A stretch of 34,173 nucleotides of DNA from JANSWP01 sp041941305 (GTDB taxonomy: Bacteria > Bacteroidota > Bacteroidia > Chitinophagales > Saprospiraceae), in assembly GCA_041941305.1 (NCBI GenBank), contig JBGTQJ010000084.1:1-34173 (forward strand). The letters are read 5' to 3'. The translations under genes and the position numbers were made by a program. Under the pieces are notes generated by a model. That model searched no databases, was not told the origin of the DNA, and saw only the letters and a list, made by a program, of their open reading frames with translations. This document shows positions 25,124 through 34,171 of this stretch, in pieces (the first letter of the stretch is position 1; every line of letters starts with the position of its first letter).

Positions 25124-25971
25124 ATTAATCTACTTTTGTCAAACTTTTCTTTTTTCAAAATATTGATTTCATCTCCAATTTGAATGGTTGCAGAACCTTT
25201 TGATTTGATTTCATCCCAAATGAGGTTCATCCCAAAATAAACTCCATCTCCCCAGTGTCGAAAGCTTGCCAAAGTTTTCAGAGGCTCTTTCCCTGCCTTT
25301 CCGGATTCCTGATTGATGGTCGTAACGATACAACGCTGGCAAGGTTTCCCTCCACGAAAGACATTGTTTGGTCCAATTTGAATCAGTTGCCAATCATCTT
25401 CTTCATATGACGCTCCAATATTGAATACTAAATTGGGTCGAAAGCGATTCATCGGTAATGGTTCTTCCAGCCTTCTGTTCAAATCATTCAAAGAGGCTTC
25501 TCCCAATATCAAAATTGGAAAACCATCTGCAAAACTTACTACATCACCCTGCTCACTATATTTTGGATTTACCTTTCGATGAGTCGTTTCAGGCATATAT
25601 ACCAAATGGCATTTAGTTCCTAAGATCTCACTAAACCAATCACTCTGGTTTTTTCCAACAATACATGCCTGAACGGTATCTTTCCAAATCGAAACCGTCA
25701 TTTTAGAAGAGCAATCAGTTGGTTCTTTTGGAAAAAGTAATGGCTTGTTGTTTTTGATTTTGTGTTTTACCAAAAATGATTCACCAACATCTTCAACTTG
25801 AAGCAGAGTCAATTCTCTTTGGTCTCTTTGCGTAAAGAATTTTCCATTTTCATCTACTACTTGCCAACGGCGATCGTATTGAAGTCCTCGTTTGGTGACT
25901 TGAGATTGTGTAAGGGATATACCTCCCGTGCCTTTGATAGGGTAGATATGGATTGCGGTAAGTTTGAGCAT
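25120..25971 (-). CDS. MOSC domain protein (YcbX/mARC-like)
   Basis: A 283-aa protein. An N-terminal MOSC beta-barrel domain ('LTAIHIYPIKGTGGISL', 'RGLQYDRRWQVVDENGKF', residues 3-60) is followed by the MOSC domain (about 140-275) with 'MNRFRPNLVF' and the cofactor-binding 'GGKPC211-Q-R-C214-IVTTI'. In YcbX and mARC the equivalent second Cys ligates molybdenum, and these enzymes reduce N-hydroxylated compounds. The reductase partner is not nearby. The gene converges on the UbiA gene with stop codons overlapping at 25120-25123, so there is no room for a terminator between them. A CATCTTTGC sequence about 24 bases upstream of the start is one base off the Bacteroidota -7 consensus. The cofactor is inferred from family membership. 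Confidence 0.9.
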   Translation of the reverse strand: MLKLTAIHIYPIKGTGGISLTQSQVTKRGLQYDRRWQVVDENGKFFTQRDQRELTLLQVEDVGESFLVKHKIKNNKPLLFPKEPTDCSSKMTVSIWKDTVQACIVGKNQSDWFSEILGTKCHLVYMPETTHRKVNPKYSEQGDVVSFADGFPILILGEASLNDLNRRLEEPLPMNRFRPNLVFNIGASYEEDDWQLIQIGPNNVFRGGKPCQRCIVTTINQESGKAGKEPLKTLASFRHWGDGVYFGMNLIWDEIKSKGSATIQIGDEINILKKEKFDKSRLI

Positions 25972-26477
25972 AAATTCTTTGTTCTGTTGTTTGCAAAGAT
26001 GAAAAACAAATACATACTATTTTATAAAAATGATTCACGAGGTGAGGAAACTCAAAAAACTTTCTTTCCCAGTTCAAAACTTTCAACAAAGGTTTCTAAT
26101 TCATTTGTTTTGTAATTTATAACCTAAGTAAACCAACCGTCAGAATTCAGCGAGCAGTAAGCAGTATGCAGTATGCCGTGTGTATCAACCTGTACCAATA
26201 ACCCAGCACCCAGCATACCAGCACCCAACTCTTTACACATTTGAAAATTTATAATTCAATTGGCATGGTTTTTCCTATATTAGAAATAATTATAATTTCA
26301 ACGAAATAAAACAAAAAGCCTCCATTTATACTCCTTCATTTTCAAATCTACGAACACATTCCGACAAACACATATAGGGTATTCGGCATTGGATATTTGC
26401 TATTGAATATTAGAAGCTTGCTATCTAATAAGCCATAACTGATACCCACTTAAAAGTACCAAACATCCTTTTCACCC
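25972..26477. other. Divergent intergenic region with word-repeat tract
   Basis: This gap of 506 bases lies between the divergent MOSC and type B genes. At 26150-26226 it holds two degenerate word tracts, GCAGTAT-type then CCCAGCA-type. Around 26380-26420 there are further GAATATT/GGATATT-like words. No clear TAnnTTTG promoter was found for the gene at 26478, and no coding frame is convincing. Confidence 0.5.
26150..26226. repeat. Degenerate intergenic word-repeat tract (AGCAGTATGC and CCCAGCA words)
   Basis: Consecutive near-copies of AGCAGTA/GCAGTATGC (26154-26177) are followed by CCCAGCA/ACCAGCACCC (26202-26226). The CCAGCA word resembles the tract at 24192-24258. No strong inverted arms were found here. 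Confidence 0.55.
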
Positions 26478-28496
26478 ATGAACAAGCTAACTTTACTCTG
26501 TTTGCTGCTATTTGTATTTAGCAAAACCTATACACAAGGCTGCGATATTATAGACGATGACCAGATCGTCCTTACGGCGCCCGATTGCAACAGCGATGTG
26601 GGCATTTGTTTCGACATTTCTGCAGCTGATTTTCCCAATTATCAAATTTTTCAGGATGGTCAATTGTATTCCGGAAACCTTTCCGGTTGCAATTATGATA
26701 CGATGATTCTATACTCCTATAATACGCTATTTGGAATGGGAAGTTTAGGACCTTATCAATTGGATTCCTGGGAAGTAAACGGTACCATTTTTACCGGCTT
26801 ATTTAACACCATAAATGATTTAGTAGATTCAATGAACGTTTGGGATCCAACTGGAAATTGGCTCCATGATGGCGCCAGCCTGACGATTTCAGGTGGTGCT
26901 CCTGGGGGCAATTATTCGGATATGATGGTCACTGCCATTTTAAATAATTCACCTTCTATAATAGGACTCAACTTCGGACTTGATGCTCAAGGAATGGAAT
27001 TGTCTTTTGCTGTGGGACAATACGAGTTGGTTTGGGTCGACAATATCGACCTGTGTTCTGACACAGTACATATTATTGTGGATTGTGTGCCCGTTCCAAC
27101 GACTACAACTTTCACTGATACTATTCCAGCAGATGTGGCTCCTTATGTGTATTGCCTGGATACCACAGAATTGACTGGCAATATTGTAAGTTTTGAAAAT
27201 GTTTGCCCCGACGAGTCTGGTACTTTTGTCAGTTTTGTTTTAGACCAGGAGGATTACTGTGTGAAGTATCAAGGCAAAAAGTGTAATGGAATGGAAAGAG
27301 CCTGCATTGTGCTTTGTGATGACCTTGGAGCCTGTGATACTACCTATTTGACGATTACAGTAGATAATTCTGCTTGTGATATGACTCCAGAGAAGATTAC
27401 AGATGCGGTATTGATTAATTTTTCTGGTACAGCCTGCCTCGATACCACAGAGATGCCAGGAAATATTGTAGAATTTGAAATTGGATGTACCAATGGAAAT
27501 GTAGATTACGAGGTGGATGAAACGACCTGGTGTGTAACGTACACTGGAATTCTTGCGGAGCCTGATACCGCCTGTATCAATTTGATAGACGAGTTTGGAA
27601 ATGTGGATACTACCTATTTTTGCGTTGACGTATCCTTACCTCAACCAAGCACAGTTTCGGAATCCCTGCCATGTGGAACTAACCTCATTACTTGTTTGGA
27701 AACCAATGAATTAGCTGGAAATATTACAAGTATTGAAAATATATGTCCAGAATCTTCGGGTACATCCATAAATTTTGAAATTGATAATATATCTTTATGC
27801 GTCAATGGCAGCAGCATCGCAATGGGCGAGGACACAGCCTGCATTGTGATTTGCGATGAATTTGCTGTTTGTGATACTACCCACATCATCTATAATGTCT
27901 TTGATATGTGTGACCCATGTATGGGAGAGAACCCCCCGGTTGCACTAGACGATATAGCCAACACTGCACTGAACACCCCCGTAAATATTGAGGTTTTGGA
28001 AAACGACACCATTCCGGATTGTGAGCTCCCCACCTGGTCAATTTTAGAGATTGCAGATGGAGGACTGGGGCCCAATAATGGATTGGTTGTTTTCAATTTG
28101 GATGGAACCATAGATTATATTCCGAATACAGATTACTGCGGATTGGACAGTTTTACTTACGTGCTTTGCAACTCTTTGGGTTGTGATACGGCGAATGTTT
28201 ATCTGGATATAGATTGCTTTAATGTGCCTGAAGATGAGATACTCATATTCAATGCGATATCGCCCAATGACGATGGTACCAATGATACTTTTACCATCAT
28301 CAATATTGAGAATTTTCCATCCAATGAACTCCGGATTTATAATAGATGGGGAAATGTGGTTTTTGAAGTGAGCGGATACCAAAATGATTGGGGCGGTACC
28401 TGGGAAGAAAAGCACCTGCCCGATGGGACCTATTTCTATTATTTGGATTTGGATGGTCGGCAGGAATTCTCAGGATATTTACAGATAAAACGATGA
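26478..28496 (+). CDS. Secreted Cys-rich repeat protein with cadherin-like domain and T9SS type B sorting domain
   Basis: A 672-aa protein with a signal peptide (MNKLTLLCLLLFVFSKTYTQ). After an N-terminal region of unknown fold come three Cys-rich repeats of about 85-95 aa beginning near residues 224, 319 and 404, sharing 'CLDTTELTGNIVSFENxCP', 'DTACIxxCDE' and 'CDTTY'. A cadherin-like/tandem-95 type domain follows (about 485-580, 'PVALDDIANTALNTPVNIEV', 'DGTIDYIPNTDYCGLDSFTY'). The type B tail is at about 587-672 ('ILIFNAISPNDDGTND', 'LRIYNRWGNVVFEVSGYQND'). It is directly upstream of a PorP/SprF gene and a PorE-like gene, the usual arrangement for a type B substrate with its dedicated outer-membrane partner. 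An adhesin or motility role is inferred. Confidence 0.9.
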   Translation: MNKLTLLCLLLFVFSKTYTQGCDIIDDDQIVLTAPDCNSDVGICFDISAADFPNYQIFQDGQLYSGNLSGCNYDTMILYSYNTLFGMGSLGPYQLDSWEVNGTIFTGLFNTINDLVDSMNVWDPTGNWLHDGASLTISGGAPGGNYSDMMVTAILNNSPSIIGLNFGLDAQGMELSFAVGQYELVWVDNIDLCSDTVHIIVDCVPVPTTTTFTDTIPADVAPYVYCLDTTELTGNIVSFENVCPDESGTFVSFVLDQEDYCVKYQGKKCNGMERACIVLCDDLGACDTTYLTITVDNSACDMTPEKITDAVLINFSGTACLDTTEMPGNIVEFEIGCTNGNVDYEVDETTWCVTYTGILAEPDTACINLIDEFGNVDTTYFCVDVSLPQPSTVSESLPCGTNLITCLETNELAGNITSIENICPESSGTSINFEIDNISLCVNGSSIAMGEDTACIVICDEFAVCDTTHIIYNVFDMCDPCMGENPPVALDDIANTALNTPVNIEVLENDTIPDCELPTWSILEIADGGLGPNNGLVVFNLDGTIDYIPNTDYCGLDSFTYVLCNSLGCDTANVYLDIDCFNVPEDEILIFNAISPNDDGTNDTFTIINIENFPSNELRIYNRWGNVVFEVSGYQNDWGGTWEEKHLPDGTYFYYLDLDGRQEFSGYLQIKR

Positions 28497-28502
28497 TTTC
28501 GG

Positions 28503-28569
28503 TTGACTGTTATCGGTTGTCTGTTGTCTGTTATGTTAGTACCGACAACGGACAACCGACAACAGTCAA
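28503..28569 (+). repeat. Word-iterated palindrome after the type B gene
   Basis: Arms 28503-28528 and 28544-28569 match at 24 of 26 around a 15-nt loop. The arms are made of iterated GTTGTC/GTTATC words. It starts 6 bases after the stop at 28496, so it could form a 3'-end or intercistronic structure before the PorP/SprF gene. No T run follows. Confidence 0.75.
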
Positions 28570-28704
28570 TAGATTCCTAGCACAATTTTTGTCTTTCTAT
28601 AAGATGTTGATTGTTGATGCCCCCCATTACACACTACCCTATAGTACTCAATAATCATCATAGCTGCTGATAACCAACGCTTTATTAATTCAAAAAAGTT
28701 AAAA

Positions 28705-29709
28705 ATGAAACAGGCATTAACATTCATTGTGTTCTTGATTTTTGCATCAGGCATTAGTTTTGGACAGCAAGACCCCATGTTTACCAAATATATGTTTAAT
28801 AGTTTGGTATTTAATCCGGCTTATGCTGGTTCCAAAGACCACATGTATATGGGCATGCTTCACCGCACCCAATGGTATGAAATCAATGGCGCACCTAGTA
28901 CCCAAACTTTTACACTACACACCCCTTTAAAAAATGACAGAGTTGCGGTGGGCGCAACTGTTGTGAATGATAAGATTGGACCTACCAATAATCTCGGTGC
29001 GAACATGATTTATGCGTACCGCATACCGCTTACCAAGGATGAGAATAAAACCTTTGCAATCTCCATTGGAATTCAGGCAGGAATTGAAAATTACCGAGCA
29101 GATTGGAGTCAGGTTACTTTAGAAGATCCTAATGATCCACCATTTATGGGTGAGGAAAATCGCATGTTACCCAACTTTGGAGCTGGCATCTACATTTACA
29201 CCAAGAGTTTCTATATCGGAGCCTCCTCTCCTCACCTGGTAGAATATGATTTGAGAGATAACATCGTCAATCCATTCTATGCTCGTCAGGCAAGGCATTA
29301 TTATTTCATGGCTGGTGGAGTCATTCCTTTGGGTGGTCCAAATGTGGTGTTGAAACCATCTGCCTTGTACAAAAATGTAGGACTCTTGTCAGGTTCAAGC
29401 AAAATAGCAGAATTTCAAAATATTGGAGCACCTTCAGAATTGGACATAGATTTATCCGTTTTATTACACGAAACCCTTTGGATTGGTGCTTCTTTCCGTA
29501 CGGCTTTGGAAGCATTCCAAAACAAAAGCTCTTATGACTCTGCGGACATATGGCTTTCCGTATTTTTGAAAAATGGAATGCGGATCGGAGCAGCTTATGA
29601 TTACCCACTGACGGAATTATCGAATGTGACCAGTGGTGCTTTTGAAATCATGCTTGGTTATGAATTTAAATATTCCGAAAGAAAAGTTGCCACCCCTAGA
29701 TATTTTTAA
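28705..29709 (+). CDS. PorP/SprF family type IX secretion outer-membrane protein
   Basis: A 334-aa protein with a signal peptide (MKQALTFIVFLIFASGISFG). The family opening 'QQDPMFTKYMFNSLVFNPAY' plus 'AGS' follows directly, then 'HRTQWYEINGAPSTQTFTLH' and 'VAVGATVVNDKIGPTNN'. The rest alternates amphipathic beta strands, consistent with an outer-membrane beta-barrel. The C terminus ends in aromatic 'RYF', typical of outer-membrane proteins. In gliding Bacteroidota, SprF is needed for export of the type B substrate SprB, and PorP-type proteins are associated with the T9SS. The adjacent type B protein is the likely client. It is followed by the PorE-like gene in the same direction. Confidence 0.95.
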   Translation: MKQALTFIVFLIFASGISFGQQDPMFTKYMFNSLVFNPAYAGSKDHMYMGMLHRTQWYEINGAPSTQTFTLHTPLKNDRVAVGATVVNDKIGPTNNLGANMIYAYRIPLTKDENKTFAISIGIQAGIENYRADWSQVTLEDPNDPPFMGEENRMLPNFGAGIYIYTKSFYIGASSPHLVEYDLRDNIVNPFYARQARHYYFMAGGVIPLGGPNVVLKPSALYKNVGLLSGSSKIAEFQNIGAPSELDIDLSVLLHETLWIGASFRTALEAFQNKSSYDSADIWLSVFLKNGMRIGAAYDYPLTELSNVTSGAFEIMLGYEFKYSERKVATPRYF

Positions 29710-29777
29710 TGCTACTATTCTAGGATGTTACGATACTACGATGGAAAGATATTGTAGTATTGCAGCATAGTAGCATT
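29708..29777 (+). repeat. Word-iterated palindrome between PorP/SprF and PorE-like genes
   Basis: AATGCTACTAT (29708-29718) is perfectly inverted at 29767-29777. The intervening bases pair further, imperfectly, through GATACTACGAT- and ATTGTAGTATTG-type words. It begins at the stop codon of the PorP/SprF gene. Confidence 0.6.
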
Positions 29778-29871
29778 GTAGAATTTAAAAAAGCAATTCA
29801 CTATGAACTTGAATATACACTTTAGAAATACTACTAATTGTTCCCAAAAACGTCTTAAAGTTTCATCAATT

Positions 29872-32397
29872 ATGAGGACGACAACAACCCTCCTTGCAGT
29901 CTTACTCTTTGCAGAAATTCTTTGTGCACAAAGCTCCAAACTCAAAAGGGGCCGGGATTACATGGCTAATCTCGATTATATCAGTGCAATTGAGTTGTAC
30001 AATTCTGTTTTAGACAAAAACGATGTGCCAGAAGCCATTATCAATTTGGCAGAGGCTTATCGGAAAGTAAATGATACCGAAAACGCAGAAGTTTGGTACC
30101 GCCGTGCTATGGAATTGCCAGAAGCACAGCCCGTTCATAAATTATACTATGGGATGATGCTTCAGCGCAACGGTAAATGTGGATTGGCCCGGGATTGGTT
30201 TCAACAATATGTAGATGCTGCTCCGGAAGATTTGCGTGGGCAATATTTGTTGAGGGCATGCGATTATGAAGAGGAATTGATGCAAAAAAATGCAGGGATT
30301 TATGTAGTGCAGCATACGGACTTTAATTCTGATCTGGATGATTTTAGTCCTGCATTTTATAAGGGCGGATTGGTATTCGCTTCTGATCGGGATAAAAATC
30401 CAATTGTCGATAGAAAGCACATGTGGACGGGAAATCCTTTTCTGGAATTGTATTATGTAGATATGAAACAACAGGGAGCAGAAACAGAGGATGATCCATG
30501 TGGCACTTATATTTTTGGTCGACCAGAGAAATTTTCAAATGAGATCAATTCAAAATTTCACGATGCCACCGTTGCCTTTGCCAAAAATGGTGAAGAAATA
30601 TATTTTACAAGAAACAACTTCCTGGATGGAAAGAAAGGGGAAGATGATGAAGGAATCATAAAACTTAAAATCTTTTACGCCAAGGGAGCTGGAGAAGGAC
30701 AGTGGAATGATTTGCAAAGCCTGCCTTTTAATAGTGATGAATATAATGTAGCACATCCCGCCTTGTCAAAGGATGGTTCAAAATTATATTATGCTTCTGA
30801 TATGCCAGGTGGATTTGGAGGGATGGATATTTATGTTTCTGAAAGAGAAGGTGGTCGCTGGGGACCTCCTATTAATTTGGGTCCTGAGGTGAACACCGAA
30901 GGTCATGAAATTTTTCCCAATTCGACAGCTGATGGCAGGGTTTATTTTGCTTCAGATGGATTGATTGGTTTAGGTGGTTTGGATATCTATTTTGTAGAAG
31001 AGAAAGGCGAAGGTGTTTATTCTTCTCCTGAAAATTTGGGATTCCCTATCAATACCATTGCCGATGATTTTGGTATTATGTTTAACGAAAGCGGGACATG
31101 TGGTTTCCTTTCTTCTGATCGTGCTGGTGGGGCAGGAGGTGATGATATTTTCACCTTCAAAAAGACGGCAGTTCCAGTTGAAGTATTGGTATATGATGAA
31201 AAGACCAACCTGCCTATTGAAGGGGCTACTGTTGCCATGGACTGTAAAGACGAAACTTTGACTACTGATGTCAATGGGAAAATCATCATCGACATGAAGC
31301 TCAACAATTGCTGCAATTTTACGGCTAGTTTTGAGGAATATCAAGACAATAGTAAAGAAGGCTGTACCAATGAAGTTGATTTAGGCGACCGTTTGATTGT
31401 TGAAATTCCCTTAACACCAATTTCCAATTTTGATTTAAGTGGTATTGTATTCGATGATGGTTCTGGTCTGCCAATGGAGGGAGCTATTGTGGAATTGACC
31501 AATGATTGCGATGAGCCGATAGCTGAACCTTTTGTTACAGACGTTTCTGGAAGGTATTATTTCAAATTGGAAAAGGAATGTTGTTATAAGGTAAAAGCTA
31601 CTGTTCAAGGCTATTTAGCTGCATGGAAGGAAGATATTTGTACAAGAGGTTTGACTGAAGATGAGTCTTTTAAAGCTAATTTGCATTTGCAACCTACTGT
31701 TCCTGGCGACAATACTGGGCCCTCGATACAAAATGAATATACTTATTATGATCATGTACAAGAATTGTGGATTGATAAAGAAACTGGTGATATAGCAGAT
31801 GGGACTTATCCAGATGGTAAAAGTTATGAAAAAGGAGCTTTGCAACAAATTTTTACACCTGGTCCTACTCCAAAAGAACCGCCAGTCACAGGAACTACAA
31901 CAACTGGAGCACCAACCAGTTCTGGAACTACAGGTGCAACCGCAGGAACTGGTTCTATACCTTATCTGCTTCATATTTACTACGATTTTGACGAATCCTA
32001 CATCCGTGATGATGCAGTTCCTGAATTGGAAAAACTACAAAAAACCTTGGAAGAGAATCCAGACTATATAGTAGAAATTGGTTCACATACAGATGCTCGG
32101 GGGGGAAGTCGCTACAATATTCGACTATCTCAAAGAAGGGCAGAATCAGTTGTAAAATGGCTTGTTGAAAGAGGCATCAATCGGGACAGATTGGTACCCA
32201 GAGGCTATGGAGAAAAAGTGAATGTGAATGACTGTGTAAACAATGTCCCTTGTACTGAAGGTGAACACCAATTGAACCGTAGAACTGAATTTAAAGTAAT
32301 TGGATGTATCAGTTGTATCGATCCTGCGACGACAAGGCTTTCTCAAAAAAGAGAAACCGTTCCTGTCAATAAGGGCTGTACAGATTGTCCGTTTTAG
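29872..32397 (+). CDS. PorE-like OmpA family protein (TPR, PD40 propeller, carboxypeptidase-regulatory domain, OmpA)
   Basis: An 841-aa protein. The start at 29872 is chosen because 'MRTTTTLLAVLLFAEILCAQ' is a signal peptide; an ATG at 29803 would add 23 polar residues in front. Domain order: TPR-like helices (about 25-140, 'AEAYRKVNDTENAEVWYRRA'), a WD40/PD40-like propeller (about 150-440, 'FSPAFYKGGLVFASDRD', 'HPALSKDGSKLYYASDMPGG', 'GTCGFLSSDRAGG'), two carboxypeptidase-regulatory-like domains (about 445-620), a Thr/Gly/Pro linker, and an OmpA peptidoglycan-binding domain (about 697-810) with 'YYDFDESYIRDDA' and 'SHTDARGGSRYNIRLSQRRA'. The same architecture defines PorE, which tethers the T9SS to the cell wall. 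Paired here with PorP/SprF and a type B substrate, it probably anchors an accessory T9SS assembly. Confidence 0.92.
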   Translation: MRTTTTLLAVLLFAEILCAQSSKLKRGRDYMANLDYISAIELYNSVLDKNDVPEAIINLAEAYRKVNDTENAEVWYRRAMELPEAQPVHKLYYGMMLQRNGKCGLARDWFQQYVDAAPEDLRGQYLLRACDYEEELMQKNAGIYVVQHTDFNSDLDDFSPAFYKGGLVFASDRDKNPIVDRKHMWTGNPFLELYYVDMKQQGAETEDDPCGTYIFGRPEKFSNEINSKFHDATVAFAKNGEEIYFTRNNFLDGKKGEDDEGIIKLKIFYAKGAGEGQWNDLQSLPFNSDEYNVAHPALSKDGSKLYYASDMPGGFGGMDIYVSEREGGRWGPPINLGPEVNTEGHEIFPNSTADGRVYFASDGLIGLGGLDIYFVEEKGEGVYSSPENLGFPINTIADDFGIMFNESGTCGFLSSDRAGGAGGDDIFTFKKTAVPVEVLVYDEKTNLPIEGATVAMDCKDETLTTDVNGKIIIDMKLNNCCNFTASFEEYQDNSKEGCTNEVDLGDRLIVEIPLTPISNFDLSGIVFDDGSGLPMEGAIVELTNDCDEPIAEPFVTDVSGRYYFKLEKECCYKVKATVQGYLAAWKEDICTRGLTEDESFKANLHLQPTVPGDNTGPSIQNEYTYYDHVQELWIDKETGDIADGTYPDGKSYEKGALQQIFTPGPTPKEPPVTGTTTTGAPTSSGTTGATAGTGSIPYLLHIYYDFDESYIRDDAVPELEKLQKTLEENPDYIVEIGSHTDARGGSRYNIRLSQRRAESVVKWLVERGINRDRLVPRGYGEKVNVNDCVNNVPCTEGEHQLNRRTEFKVIGCISCIDPATTRLSQKRETVPVNKGCTDCPF

Positions 32398-32412
32398 GAA
32401 TAACTGATTATG

Positions 32413-32458
32413 AAACTGAAAAAGGCGATTTGGAAGTCCAAATCGCCTTTTTCAGTTT
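32413..32458. terminator. Bidirectional rho-independent terminator, perfect 22-bp stem
   Basis: The arm at 32413-32434 is perfectly inverted at 32437-32458 with a 2-nt loop. Each arm carries a run of five A or T (GAAAAAGGCGATTT type), so it can serve both the PorE-like gene and the convergent methyltransferase gene. The stop codon of the latter (32452-32454) lies inside the stem. Confidence 0.9.
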
Positions 32459-34077
32459 AACCTGCTTCCTCTGGATTCCAACAAATTAATACTAACAGTA
32501 CCTAACTCTGAATCCGGAAACCTCGTAAAATGCTTTTCATTGGGAAATAACCCAGCCTCAGCCGCTACCTTATTGAAAACATCAATTTCCACAATATATT
32601 GATCTGAAAAGCCATGTGTGGCATCATAGGCGGTAGCTGCAGTTTTACCCAGGTTGTTTGCAGTGATTTTGGGAGAAATGGTATGCAATTCAATGACCAA
32701 TAATCCGAACCTTTGAAGGTAGGGAACCCATTTCTGGAAATGCTCCTTCAGATTGTCTTCGACATCAGCATTCGAAATTCTTTTGCCCCGAAACGCGAAT
32801 GCGCCTGTGGAATTACTTCTTCGATTTGGGGTTTTGGTTTTGGGTTCAGTCCAAATTCGGTTGTGGTCCAGGAAGGTTCTAACGTTCAAAAGGTCTTCCA
32901 ATTGAATGCCATAATTTTCTTCGAGGTCTTTAGCCAATAAATTTGGTCTACCGATATCCCCCCAAATCAATTTCGCCCAAATGTCAGCCTGAATGATATT
33001 GGCTCGAGTTACCCTTAATGCTGCCTGGTTGTAATCTGCACCTACTAAAAACAGTGGATGCTCCTCAAGCATCGTTCCTCTTAATGTTTGTCTTTCAATG
33101 ACTTCAAACAGATGAATTAAAAAGGCTCCATTCCCACAACCCATGTCCACAATTCCTTTAGGTTGTTGTGCAATTGGCTGATTGAATAAATCAATGATGA
33201 TTTGATCAATAATCTTAAAGTAATTGGAATGTGCACCACCACTGCCCCAAACATTCATTTCCCTGTCTACATGGATTTCTTTGGCACCTTTGGGCAAATT
33301 CCAGAATATAGTGGGGTCACCGAAGATTAATTCTTTGACTTTCCGAAAAGTAGGGATATAGGAAACCGTAACACCATACGCGCTCGCTCTTTTGGCATAA
33401 AACAATCCTTTTTCTGAAAAGCTATAAGTGCCATTTTTTTTGTTAAACCAATTCAGAAAAACAAATATATCCAGCAAACGCTCAAAGCTTTCCGAATCGC
33501 CGTGAAACTCCTCTGGCTTGAAGGATGCTTCCATGAAATACTTGTGAAACATGCCACCCATTCCCAATGCTACTACCGTTGGACCAACAATTATTCCTTC
33601 TATATGTTTCAATACCTGTGTCTGAATGTTGCGGACATTTTCATCTTGAGACAACACAAGTCCATATTGTTTCCGGTATTTCAGAAAAATCTTTTCCAGA
33701 ATAAGGAATGGCTCCAGCTCAAATTTTCGTTTGTGATATTTTTCGGAAATCTGTATCAAGTCCACTACATCCTTGTAAAAAGGAATAAGTTCAAAGGCAG
33801 TATCACTTTGCTCATTTATACTGATCTGGATGTTATTTTCGTCGATGATATCGTGGTTTAACCACCCTTGGGAAGCCAAAACTCTAAGAGCGACATTTAG
33901 ATAGCCCTCGTTGGCTTTAAATTTTTGGGTTAATTCACTTAAAGCAACTTTTTTTTCATTTTTTAGATAGTCTAACACGCCACTTTCAAGTAAAACAAAG
34001 GCTGTAGGAGCTGTAACAATACCGTCGAGGTGACGGAATAAATCGGCTCGCAATAATTTTTTCTCTTCTCTGGTCAA
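32452..34077 (-). CDS. Class I SAM-dependent methyltransferase with duplicated N-terminal winged-helix-like half
   Basis: A 541-aa protein. The start codon is TTG at 34077; an in-frame TAA lies 18 bases upstream and no internal Met occurs before about residue 173. Motif I for S-adenosylmethionine is 'GIVDMGCGNGAFLIHLF' (about 308-324), followed by acidic motif II in 'FLVGADYNQAALRVT'. The N-terminal part holds two related blocks: 'HLDGIVTAPTAFVLLESGVL' (16-35) and 'HIEGIIVGPTVVALGMGGMF' (158-177), each followed by helix-rich sequence and a wing-like strand. The general plan resembles natural-product methyltransferases of the AprA/CurA type; that link is a memory-based inference and low in confidence. 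The gene stands alone, with no polyketide or peptide synthase visible in the window. The substrate is unknown. Confidence 0.8.
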   Translation of the reverse strand: MTREEKKLLRADLFRHLDGIVTAPTAFVLLESGVLDYLKNEKKVALSELTQKFKANEGYLNVALRVLASQGWLNHDIIDENNIQISINEQSDTAFELIPFYKDVVDLIQISEKYHKRKFELEPFLILEKIFLKYRKQYGLVLSQDENVRNIQTQVLKHIEGIIVGPTVVALGMGGMFHKYFMEASFKPEEFHGDSESFERLLDIFVFLNWFNKKNGTYSFSEKGLFYAKRASAYGVTVSYIPTFRKVKELIFGDPTIFWNLPKGAKEIHVDREMNVWGSGGAHSNYFKIIDQIIIDLFNQPIAQQPKGIVDMGCGNGAFLIHLFEVIERQTLRGTMLEEHPLFLVGADYNQAALRVTRANIIQADIWAKLIWGDIGRPNLLAKDLEENYGIQLEDLLNVRTFLDHNRIWTEPKTKTPNRRSNSTGAFAFRGKRISNADVEDNLKEHFQKWVPYLQRFGLLVIELHTISPKITANNLGKTAATAYDATHGFSDQYIVEIDVFNKVAAEAGLFPNEKHFTRFPDSELGTVSINLLESRGSRLN

Positions 34078-34127
34078 GGCTATAAATATGGTTTAAAATT
34101 GTTCAAAGGTGGTTCAATCAGCAATTC

Positions 34128-34140
34128 TCGCTATTAGCGA
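34128..34140. promoter_or_regulatory. Perfect 13-bp palindrome upstream of the methyltransferase gene
   Basis: TCGCTATTAGCGA is symmetric around its central T. It lies about 51 bases upstream of the TTG start, a position suited to an operator. A CACCTTTG sequence between it and the start is one base off the Bacteroidota -7 consensus. Confidence 0.35.
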
Positions 34141-34151
34141 AAAAACTATAT

Positions 34152-34171
34152 GACTGGTAAAATCGCCAGTC
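34152..34171 (-). terminator. Hairpin at the window edge, possible terminator of a gene beyond the window
   Basis: GACTGG (34152-34157) pairs with CCAGTC (34166-34171). On the minus strand a T-rich stretch follows 6 bases later. The gene it would end lies outside the window. Confidence 0.3.
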
